Positions 23,809 to 30,259 of a stretch of DNA of 41,565 bases are shown one piece after another (within the stretch, counting starts at the first letter, position 1; each line of letters starts with the position of its first letter). This DNA is from Methanomethylicus sp964513415 (GTDB lineage Archaea; Thermoproteota; Methanomethylicia; Methanomethylicales; Methanomethylicaceae), in the NCBI GenBank assembly GCA_964513415.1, contig CAZEMX010000008.1, positions 1 through 41,565 on the forward strand. Direction: 5' to 3'. The notes below the pieces were generated by a model. The model ran no database searches, had not been told where the DNA came from, and saw only the letters and a program-made list of their open reading frames with translations. The position numbers and the translations under genes are program-made.

Positions 23809-24016
23809 TCATAAGTCATTGATTTTTCTGTTACAGATAATCTTACGAATATCTTTCTTACTTATTTTCCTTATTTCTTTTGGATACTCATAGTATTTAC
23901 TTTTACCATGATTATCCCATCCTGATATTATCATCATGATTATCCCATCCTGATATTATCATTAATATGGATAAGATAAATAACAAGATAATTACTACAA
24001 TTTCTATTGTTTTCAT
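23809..24016 (-). pseudogene. Small membrane-protein gene frameshifted by a 28-bp tandem duplication
   Basis: The ATG at 24016 opens a frame for MKTIEIVVIILLFILSILMI, a single membrane helix, then WDNH. A perfect 28-bp tandem duplication (23907-23962) shifts the frame and ends it after 34 residues. Removing one repeat unit restores a 59-residue protein that ends at the TGA 23811-23809, with a basic C-terminal half (YEYPKEIRKISKKDIRKIIC). The intact form looks like a normal small phage membrane protein. Confidence 0.65.
23907..23962. repeat. Perfect 28-bp tandem duplication
   Basis: Units 23907-23934 and 23935-23962 are identical (each starts catgattatcc and ends atattatcat). Period 28 is not a multiple of three, so it breaks the reading frame of the small gene in which it lies. 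Confidence 0.95.
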
Positions 24017-24068
24017 TTTAGTTTCAATTCCTCATATTTATAATAATAGGAATAAAACAATAAAAAGA

Positions 24069-24089
24069 TAAGATAGATATCCTATCTTA
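24069..24089 (-). terminator. Terminator at the end of the 84-residue gene
   Basis: An 8-bp stem (24069-24076 with 24082-24089) with a 5-nt loop is followed on the minus strand by TCTTTTTATTG. It overlaps the stop codon. Confidence 0.7.
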
Positions 24090-24336
24090 CCTTTTTCACT
24101 ACTATATCGATAGGGAATTCATAGATATCCCTATCAACAACTTTTTCATCTATCCATTCTTCTATCTGATTTGTCAGATCTACACTATCAGTAGCTGTAT
24201 AAAGTTCTGATATACTATCTGTATCAAAACAATATGTTACTACATACTGACTTACTTCTGGTTTATTAGTTATAGTCAGAAGTAGGATAGATAGTATAAT
24301 TAATACACTACCTATCCTTAGACTTAGATTCTTCAT
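24082..24336 (-). CDS. Small membrane-anchored or exported protein
   Basis: An 84-residue protein with a basic N-terminus and hydrophobic helix (RIGSVLIILSILLLTIT, about 7-23), then an acidic outside domain (DTDSISELYTATDSVDL, EEWIDEKVV). It could be a signal anchor. It is coupled to the upstream gene by a TGATG overlap and ends in a terminator. No family is recognised. Confidence 0.7.
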   Translation of the reverse strand: MKNLSLRIGSVLIILSILLLTITNKPEVSQYVVTYCFDTDSISELYTATDSVDLTNQIEEWIDEKVVDRDIYEFPIDIVVKKVR

Positions 24337-24608
24337 CAGAAAGAGTATTTTACATCATTATACCTTACAATGATGTATTTGTGGTAAATACTTCCAGCCT
24401 CAGACTCATATTCACCTTTGTCTTTAAGACTTAGGTCTCTTGTCTCTGAGGTAATTGTAGAGGCAAGGTCATTGTGTATGAGGACTTCTATCCTCAAGGA
24501 GTTTATCCAGCATCTACTCCAGCTGGTTTCTTGACCATCCTCAGTTAATTGGGCTATAAAGTTTAAGTTCTTTACTCCCAAGGACTCTTTAATATCATTC
24601 ATTGTCAT
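24336..24608 (-). CDS. Small soluble protein, first gene of the minus arm
   Basis: A 90-residue protein with one Cys and several Trp (TSWSRCWINSLRIEVLIHND) and a beta-rich look. It is the first gene of the leftward arm next to the divergent region, so it is probably among the earliest expressed. A shorter start (ATG at residue 3) is possible. No family is recognised. Confidence 0.7.
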   Translation of the reverse strand: MTMNDIKESLGVKNLNFIAQLTEDGQETSWSRCWINSLRIEVLIHNDLASTITSETRDLSLKDKGEYESEAGSIYHKYIIVRYNDVKYSF

Positions 24609-24842
24609 AGTTTTCTTAGGCTTAACCCTGTCCTATCAGGGCATTAAGTTAAACTTGATAGATCACCTACACAAATATCAAGTTCAGGTTTGTTGAATAT
24701 TCTAAGGACATGTGAGGGCTTGACACTGAGGATGTGTGTCAGAGAAAGAACACACCTTCAGAGGAAGAAGCCTCACCTTCCTTAGAGAAACAACATACCT
24801 TATAATATTATCCCCGCCAGAAAATCTGACTTTTCAGTCAAT

Positions 24843-24894
24843 GGGGGGGAGGGTATTTTGTTTCCTGAAAACAGGTGGGGGGTTGACAGGGGGG
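24843..24894 (+). other. G-quadruplex-forming candidate
   Basis: Four G-tracts on the plus strand: 7 G (24843-24849), 3 G (24851-24853), 6 G (24877-24882) and 6 G (24889-24894). In DNA this AT-rich such tracts are very unlikely by chance. The 23-nt loop between the second and third tract is long, so an intramolecular G4 would need to use the last two six-G tracts split or a bulged form. Confidence 0.5.
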
Positions 24895-25000
24895 CAAAAA
24901 CACTCTCATATCATCCTCAACTTTTTAAAATTTCTCCAAAAATTTTTTCAAAAACCCACAAAATTATACTTAAATATTTTTCATATTAAAATTAAAGTGC

Positions 25001-25008
25001 TACATTTG
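25001..25008 (+). promoter_or_regulatory. -7 promoter box for the rightward arm
   Basis: TACATTTG matches the Bacteroidota TAnnTTTG -7 element, 32 nt before the first rightward start codon. No clean TTTG -33 box is seen, which would suit a phage-modified or weak promoter. Confidence 0.4.
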
Positions 25009-25040
25009 CAAGACAAAAGTTTTATATTAATATAAATAGT

Positions 25041-25403
25041 ATGGGAGTAATAAAAAAAGTTCTCTTAGTACCAAGAGAGAAGTATTTTATACAGCATTTA
25101 TCCATTATAAACTCTATGTTGCCTGTAACACTTACTCCAAAAGAGATTGAAGTACTTGGGTCATTTATGTCTCTTACAGGTGATATAGCAGAACAAGATA
25201 GATTTGGTACAACTTCCAGAAAGATAGTTAAGGAAAGACTTAACCTTTCTGATGGTGGAATAGGTAACTATATAAAGTCTTTAAAAGAAAAAGGTTTTAT
25301 ATATACAGGTGAAGATGGGAACTTAAGAGTACAAGAGGTACTTGAAGCTGACAAGAATAATCAGAGTTATTTATTTAAAATTGTAGAAGATGGGAACAAT
25401 TGA
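25041..25403 (+). CDS. Winged-helix-like protein, first gene of the rightward arm
   Basis: A 120-residue protein. Residues about 31-95 (LTPKEIEVLGSFMSLTG, then TTSRKIVKERLNLSDGGIGN, YIKSLKEKGFIYTGEDGNLR) have the order of a winged helix-turn-helix: helix, recognition helix after an SR/SDGG turn, and a hairpin wing. It is likely a transcription or packaging-associated DNA-binding protein; a small-terminase-like role is possible as it heads the packaging block. It overlaps the next gene by 14 bp. Confidence 0.75.
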   Translation: MGVIKKVLLVPREKYFIQHLSIINSMLPVTLTPKEIEVLGSFMSLTGDIAEQDRFGTTSRKIVKERLNLSDGGIGNYIKSLKEKGFIYTGEDGNLRVQEVLEADKNNQSYLFKIVEDGNN

Positions 25404-25686
25404 TACTATAGAACAAGACTCAAAGACTCTAATAAGAAATTTCCTATATGCAGAATTAAATAGGAGTATTAGGGATGAAATTATAAGTAAATTAAATTCA
25501 AAACCTGTTAGTACTGAACTTGGAAAAGAAGAACATGAACTTCATTATGAATACATGTTATCTTCAGCACTTAAATATCAATTTGGGAGAGGATTTAAAG
25601 CTGTTGAGGGAAAGAACCTAAAGAAATTTTCTTTACTATTTGATATAAATGGTGAATATGAAGAACCAAATGTAGAGGAGATATGA
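25390..25686 (+). CDS. Conserved small protein, 98 residues
   Basis: A soluble, mostly helical, acidic protein with no recognised domain (TIEQDSKTLIRNFLYAELNR; EEHELHYEYMLSSALKYQFG). It overlaps both neighbours (14 bp and 4 bp), indicating tight coupling in the start of the late operon. Virion or assembly role unknown. Confidence 0.75.
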   Translation: MGTIDTIEQDSKTLIRNFLYAELNRSIRDEIISKLNSKPVSTELGKEEHELHYEYMLSSALKYQFGRGFKAVEGKNLKKFSLLFDINGEYEEPNVEEI

Positions 25687-26006
25687 GATACTCTGCTGAT
25701 GAAATATTTAAAGATTTTGTAAAGGAAGGTTTGCCTGAAGAATATAAGGATATTCCAATAGATACTTTAAAAGATGTTTGTTATACACCTTTCCTCTTCT
25801 TAAGAAGAATAATGGATTCTTATGTACTTACGGAAGTTAGATTTAAATATTTTGGAGTTTTCCTGGTATCCCCTAAGAAATGTAAAACGCTACTTGAAAG
25901 AGCAGAATTTAGACTTGCCAAAGGATACATAACTGAAGAGGAGTACTATAAGACAAAAACAATGATTGAAAATTATTTTGAATCAATTAGAAAAAATGAA
26001 GAGTAA
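25683..26006 (+). CDS. Conserved small protein, 107 residues
   Basis: A soluble alpha-helical protein with a C-terminal helix rich in charged residues (RLAKGYITEEEYYKTKTMIENYF). The start overlaps the preceding stop (ATGA, 25683-25686). No family is recognised. Confidence 0.75.
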   Translation: MRYSADEIFKDFVKEGLPEEYKDIPIDTLKDVCYTPFLFLRRIMDSYVLTEVRFKYFGVFLVSPKKCKTLLERAEFRLAKGYITEEEYYKTKTMIENYFESIRKNEE

Positions 26007-26283
26007 AATAACTGTAAAGAATATAATATCTTATGTTCAAGGTAATGTAAGATATAAATTGTATTATAGTAGATTTAGATTTTTAATTAGAGGACATATT
26101 AGAGAGCAGTATGAATATAGGATTAGAGTAATGAAGAAAGAATGCTATGAGTCTGGTAACTGTGTAATATGTGGCTGTAAGACAACAAATCTGCAATTTG
26201 CAAATAAGTCTTGTGATGGGAATTGTTACCCGAGAATGATGAGTAAGAAGGAATGGAATAAATCTTTTCTACGTTATGAGTAA
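25999..26283 (+). CDS. Small zinc-binding protein
   Basis: A 94-residue protein read from ATG 25999; an in-frame ATG at 25966 would cause a 41-bp overlap and is less likely. The N-terminal half is strongly basic. The C-terminal half has a cysteine cluster CVICGCKTTNLQFANKSCDG (then NCYP), giving five Cys and a likely zinc-bound treble-clef or ribbon. It lies directly before a DUF1573-like gene, with 8-bp overlaps on both sides. Confidence 0.7.
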   Translation, partial: KSKITVKNIISYVQGNVRYKLYYSRFRFLIRGHIREQYEYRIRVMKKECYESGNCVICGCKTTNLQFANKSCDGNCYPRMMSKKEWNKSFLRYE

Positions 26284-26572
26284 CTTTGAGAAAAATATTA
26301 TAGATCTTGGTGAGGTACTTGAAAAAACTACTATAAAAGCAGATTTTAAAGTAGTCTCTAATAGGGATATTATCAAAGTTGAAACTTCCTGTGGTTGTAC
26401 ACCTGCAACATTTAATAAAAAGAATGTAATAATCAGTTATAGAACAGGATATATTCCTGTACATTTACAATCAATTGGTAAATCGGAGATTGCTAAATTT
26501 GCAGATGTATTTTTTAATGATCTTACTTCAGAGAGAATCTATTTAAAAGCAACTTTAATTAAAAGAATATGA
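26276..26572 (+). CDS. DUF1573-like beta-sandwich protein
   Basis: A 98-residue protein with the DUF1573 signature: a VETSCGCTPATF motif (residues about 36-47) followed by strands VIISYRTGY and LKATLIK. DUF1573 proteins are Ig-like (ASH-type) folds common in Bacteroidota. In this phage it is probably a virion or assembly factor. No signal peptide is present, unlike most host members. Confidence 0.75.
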   Translation: MSNFEKNIIDLGEVLEKTTIKADFKVVSNRDIIKVETSCGCTPATFNKKNVIISYRTGYIPVHLQSIGKSEIAKFADVFFNDLTSERIYLKATLIKRI

Positions 26573-27165
26573 TTAATAGAAAAAAATTTTATGACTGTAT
26601 AAGAGAGGAATTATTTAATGGAAGACTTTCACAACTTCAAGTAGATGGTATAGAGGCTATTCTCAATAAATGGGAAAAGTCTGGATATACAGATATTAGA
26701 TGGTTGGCTTATATGTTAGGTACAACATACCATGAGACTAACAAGGTAATGTATCCTATTGAAGAATATGGGAAAGGAAGAGGGAAAAGATATGGTACTA
26801 AAACAAGGTATGATGGTCAAAAATACTTTTATCCAGATAAATTATACTATGGACGTGGTCAAATACAACTTACATATTATGATAATTATCTTCTAATGGG
26901 CAAGTTATTGAATCTTCCATTACTTGAACAACCTGAATTAGCTCTTGTTCCTGAAATTTCTGCTGACATAATGTTTGAAGGTATGACAAGAGGAATATCT
27001 AATAGAGGAGATTTCACTGGTGTTTCTTTAGAAAAGTTTTTTAATGACAATACGGAGGATTGGATAAATGCTCGTAAGGTTATTAATGGTCTTGATAAAG
27101 CAGAAGTTATAGCTTCTTATGGAAAAAGATTTTTAAAATGTTTACAACATGGCATATCTATTTAA
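26569..27165 (+). CDS. Endolysin, GH19 chitinase-like lysozyme
   Basis: A 198-residue peptidoglycan hydrolase. The catalytic Glu lies in MLGTTYHETNKV (E56), with further acidic residues at 65-66 (PIEEYGKGRG) and the substrate loop YYGRGQIQLTYYDNY (93-107), the hallmark of GH19/phage lysozymes. There is no signal peptide, so a holin or other release route is needed. It lies upstream of the terminase instead of near the end of the late genes. Overlap of 4 bp before and 17 bp after. Confidence 0.85.
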   Translation: MINRKKFYDCIREELFNGRLSQLQVDGIEAILNKWEKSGYTDIRWLAYMLGTTYHETNKVMYPIEEYGKGRGKRYGTKTRYDGQKYFYPDKLYYGRGQIQLTYYDNYLLMGKLLNLPLLEQPELALVPEISADIMFEGMTRGISNRGDFTGVSLEKFFNDNTEDWINARKVINGLDKAEVIASYGKRFLKCLQHGISI

Positions 27166-27736
27166 AGTGGAAGATGGGGTAGTTAAACCTACTGATGAAG
27201 CATTACAGGTTTCACCTTTTAGTGATATATGGAATAGAGATAATTCTCCACATAAGGAAGTAGCTCTACAAGAATTTACTTACATTGAGTTTATGACATC
27301 AGCTTTAAAGACTAATCCTTATAGAAATTATAATAAAGATAGAAAAGAAGAAGTTATAAGAGAGAATGTATTTAAAAATAATCCTACTTGGAGACCTGAT
27401 AATTTAATTCAGGAAGGTATAAACAAAGTAATAGAATTACAAACTGAAGGTTCTGATAAATACACATTATACCTTTCAGCTATTAATGCAAAGAATAAGT
27501 TACAAGATTTCTTTAATACCTTTAATATGAATAAGGTTAATAATAAAACAGGTGCTCCAATATTTAAACCTAAAGATATCACATCTGCTTTGCAAGATTT
27601 GGATAAAACTATCATATCTCTTGAGAGTCTTGAGAAAAAGATAGAAGAAGATTTATTCCAAAATGTAAAAATTAAGGGTCAGAAAGAGATTAGTCCTTTT
27701 GCTGACCCAAATATTTTATTAAGAATTAAAAAATAG
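27149..27736 (+). CDS. Conserved late protein before the terminase
   Basis: A 195-residue soluble protein. Residues about 80-165 are helical with a coiled-coil tendency (IISLESLEKKIEEDLFQNVK). It ends at a TAG (27734-27736). It overlaps the endolysin gene by 17 bp. It is probably a virion or assembly protein by position; no domain is recognised. Confidence 0.75.
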   Translation: MAYLFKVEDGVVKPTDEALQVSPFSDIWNRDNSPHKEVALQEFTYIEFMTSALKTNPYRNYNKDRKEEVIRENVFKNNPTWRPDNLIQEGINKVIELQTEGSDKYTLYLSAINAKNKLQDFFNTFNMNKVNNKTGAPIFKPKDITSALQDLDKTIISLESLEKKIEEDLFQNVKIKGQKEISPFADPNILLRIKK

Positions 27737-27783
27737 AAATAAAACCTTTTGGCTCTTCTGTAAGAGTCCTTATAGGAGATACG

Positions 27784-28089
27784 TTGGAAGATTGTAAAAA
27801 GTATTGGGAGGAATCTCTTATACCAAAATATGAGGAGGATACTTTTGAGGATATAAACTTTTCTTCTTCTGGTGGTCTATTAGCTTCTGTTATGAAGGAC
27901 AACTTAAGATATTTCTTTTTAATTCTAACAAGAGGTGTGGACAGAGGTGTAATAGTACATGAGTGTTTTCATTTAATAATGGAAATTGCTGAAGATAGAG
28001 GCACTTTTTGGAATAATTATACAGATGAATGGTATGCATACTGTTTAGAAGATGCTTATAGACAAGTAGAAAAAATATGGCTTACATAA
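27784..28089 (+). CDS. Small zincin-like metallopeptidase with non-AUG start
   Basis: A 101-residue product with a HExxH zinc-peptidase motif, VIVHECFHLIMEIAED (H59, E60, H63). The only plausible late start is TTG at 27784. The frame stays open upstream to 27730 and reads IEIKPFGSSVRVLIGD, which looks like genuine protein. The best place for that longer start is an ATA codon at 27733 that overlaps the preceding TAG stop (ATAG), giving 118 residues. There is no ATG in this interval. It overlaps the terminase by 13 bp. Confidence 0.7.
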   Translation: MEDCKKYWEESLIPKYEEDTFEDINFSSSGGLLASVMKDNLRYFFLILTRGVDRGVIVHECFHLIMEIAEDRGTFWNNYTDEWYAYCLEDAYRQVEKIWLT

Positions 28090-30227
28090 GAAATAAGGAT
28101 GGAATTTGGATAAATACAAGTGTCTTTACTGAAGAAGCAGAGCACTTTAGAAAATATGGCTACTATTGTCCTGATCCACATGGTAGCCCAGCTTGGACTG
28201 ATTACTGGGAAGAACAAACAAGAAGAATCATATTTGGATATGAATCTGGTGGTTCAAGAATTACTGGAGATCATTACTTCTATCTAAATTTCTGCCCTAT
28301 TCTTAAGACTAATGATACAAATAAGGATAAAAAGAGAGCCAAAAAAGAGACAGATTTTCCTAACTTCTGGGATGGAGACTATGAGTTCTTCTGGTCCAGA
28401 GCTATTGCAAGAGATGGTGTTATTGAGTTACTTATGGAGGATACAACAGTATATGATACACTTAATCCTGAGCAACAGCAAAAAAGAAAAGAGTTACTTT
28501 TAGACTCTCTTCACATGCATAATAAGATTAGTAAGGATAGTCTTGACGGAGGTTTCAATATGATTATTGGAAAATCTCGTCGTAAAGGGTATTCATATAA
28601 GAATAGTGCTATTGGTGTAAAGAACTATATTACAGTACCTGAATCTCTTACAATATATGGTGCTTATGAAAAGAAGTTTCTTTATCCTAAGGGTACTTTC
28701 ACAATGTGTAAGAACTATATAAATTTCCTTAATGATAATACAGCTTGGGCAATGCCTTCAGATTATATTGATAGAACTGATCATATAAAAGCAAGTTATA
28801 CTGAATATAAAAATGGTATTGAACTAGAGAAAGGTTTCCGTTCTGAAATTATGGCTTTAACTTTCAAAGATAATCCTGATGCTGCTCGTGGTAAGGATGC
28901 TGTAGATATATTCTTTGAAGAAGCAGGTGCTTTTGGTACTCCTGGTCTTCTCTTGGATAGTTATGCTGCAAGTGAAGATTGTGTTAAGGATGGTGACATT
29001 AAGACTGGTATGATTACTATCTTCGGAACTAGCGGTGACGTCTCTGGGGGTACTGCTGATTATGCTCATATGTATTTCCATCCTGAAAAATATGGTTTAT
29101 TACCTTTTGAGGATATTTGGGAAGAAGGGGATACATATGAAAAGAGAGTAGGTTTCTTTCACCCTGTACATCTTAATATGAATGGATTTATAGATGAACA
29201 GGGGAATTCCGATTTGGAAGGGGCTAAGAAGAGTGTAATAGAGAGTAGGGAATATCTTATAAGTAAAGGTGCAAATACAGCAGATATGCAAAGGAAATCA
29301 CAGGAAAAACCTTTAACACCTTCAGAAGCATTCTCATACACCAACATTAATGTCTTTCCAAGAAAGGAACTTGAAGCAAGAAAGTTATATCTGATAGCTA
29401 AAGGTTATGATAAACTTAAAGCTCAGCCTGTAAATCTCTTTAGAGATCCTGACACTCATAGAGTTGTATCTCATCCAGATTTAACTGGAAAGTTACAACC
29501 TATAACTTCAATGAATTATGAAGGTATCTCTATTGAAGGTGCTCCTGTAATTTATGAATATCCAATACCTAATGCTCCAAGAGGTTTATATAAGATAGGT
29601 TATGACCCTGTTAGACAGGATATAGGTACTTCTTTAGCTGCCATTATAGTATATAAAGGTGTTATGCAGGGTGAATATACAAAGAATTGCATAGTAGCTG
29701 AGTATATAGGAAGAAAACCTAATCCAGATGATAATCATCTTGTCGCAGAACTGTTTGCAGAACTTTATAATACTCAAATAATGTATGAGAATGAGGTCCC
29801 TGATGTCAAGACATATTTTACAAGAAGAAAGCTGTTACATCTATTAGCTTTACAACCAGATACTGTTATTAATAAGAGTATAAAGAAATCTACTGTAGCT
29901 AGAGTATATGGAAGTCATATGACACCTCAACTTAAAGATGCTGGAGAAAGGTATATTAATAGTTGGTTAAAGGAAGTCCAAGATTTTGATGAGAATAACC
30001 AACCTATTACTACAATTGATAGAATAAATTCTCTAAGACTGATTGAAGAGTTATTGATGTATAATAAGAAAGGTAATTTTGACTTGATATCTGCTCTTAT
30101 TATGTGTATGTTTCAAGTACAAGAAGAGATATTAGGGAAAGAATACTCTGAAAAAACAACTAATAGAAGTTCAGACAAACTACTTTCTATGATGAGAAGT
30201 ATGTATAAAAATAGTGCAGTGTATTAA
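28077..30227 (+). CDS. terL: Terminase large subunit
   Basis: A 716-residue packaging motor. The ATPase has a Walker A-like GKSRRKGYSYKNS (165-177) and Walker B VDIFFEEAG (276-284), followed by a coupling motif FGTSGDVSGG. The nuclease half begins around residue 505 with YKIGYDPVRQD (metal-binding Asp) and continues through an acidic VAELFAELYNTQIMYENE segment. Length fits crAss-like TerL. The ATG (28077) lies inside the preceding metallopeptidase gene. It is followed by the portal gene after 32 nt. Confidence 0.95.
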   Translation: MAYIRNKDGIWINTSVFTEEAEHFRKYGYYCPDPHGSPAWTDYWEEQTRRIIFGYESGGSRITGDHYFYLNFCPILKTNDTNKDKKRAKKETDFPNFWDGDYEFFWSRAIARDGVIELLMEDTTVYDTLNPEQQQKRKELLLDSLHMHNKISKDSLDGGFNMIIGKSRRKGYSYKNSAIGVKNYITVPESLTIYGAYEKKFLYPKGTFTMCKNYINFLNDNTAWAMPSDYIDRTDHIKASYTEYKNGIELEKGFRSEIMALTFKDNPDAARGKDAVDIFFEEAGAFGTPGLLLDSYAASEDCVKDGDIKTGMITIFGTSGDVSGGTADYAHMYFHPEKYGLLPFEDIWEEGDTYEKRVGFFHPVHLNMNGFIDEQGNSDLEGAKKSVIESREYLISKGANTADMQRKSQEKPLTPSEAFSYTNINVFPRKELEARKLYLIAKGYDKLKAQPVNLFRDPDTHRVVSHPDLTGKLQPITSMNYEGISIEGAPVIYEYPIPNAPRGLYKIGYDPVRQDIGTSLAAIIVYKGVMQGEYTKNCIVAEYIGRKPNPDDNHLVAELFAELYNTQIMYENEVPDVKTYFTRRKLLHLLALQPDTVINKSIKKSTVARVYGSHMTPQLKDAGERYINSWLKEVQDFDENNQPITTIDRINSLRLIEELLMYNKKGNFDLISALIMCMFQVQEEILGKEYSEKTTNRSSDKLLSMMRSMYKNSAVY

Positions 30228-30236
30228 TTATTTAAT

Positions 30237-30244
30237 TATATTTG
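30237..30244 (+). promoter_or_regulatory. TATATTTG promoter-like box before the portal gene
   Basis: Matches TAnnTTTG and lies 15 nt before the portal start codon. No convincing -33 box. A similar box lies before the scaffold-like gene. Confidence 0.35.
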
Positions 30245-30259
30245 TAAAAAATACTAAGT

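Larger units (their letters stand above)
22746..24081. other. 1.3-kb stretch without intact genes, rich in inverted repeats
   Basis: Contents from left to right: hairpin CCATTT/AAATGG (about 22798-22851), long-stem modules at 22861-22936 and 22965-23091, hairpin AATCACTT/AAGTGATT (about 23179-23207), nested hairpins with GAAGTAATA/TATTACTTC outer arms (about 23226-23267), a long imperfect GGAAATACT/AGTATATTTCC pairing (about 23290-23345), promoter-like motifs near 23577-23654, a terminator at 23714-23735 and a frameshifted small gene at 23809-24016. This looks like one or more large noncoding RNAs. Confidence 0.6.
24609..25040. promoter_or_regulatory. Divergent intergenic region between early and late arms
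   Basis: 432 nt that separate the leftward and rightward gene arms. It contains hairpins CCCTG/CAGGG (about 24632-24647) and TGACT/AGTCA (about 24827-24840), a cluster of long G-tracts (24843-24894) and, near the right end, a TAnnTTTG-type promoter box. This is the natural place for divergent promoters and could also hold an origin, although I see no iterated origin-type repeats. Confidence 0.5.

Noticed and set aside
23907..23962. CRISPR-like repeat
   Set aside because: The two 28-bp units are directly adjacent without spacers. It is a simple tandem duplication.
24736..25035. 99-codon plus-strand frame across the G-tract region
   Set aside because: It encodes runs of Gly and Phe/Leu derived from the G-tracts and AT-rich spacer, has no ordered domain, and runs over the likely promoter for the 25041 gene.
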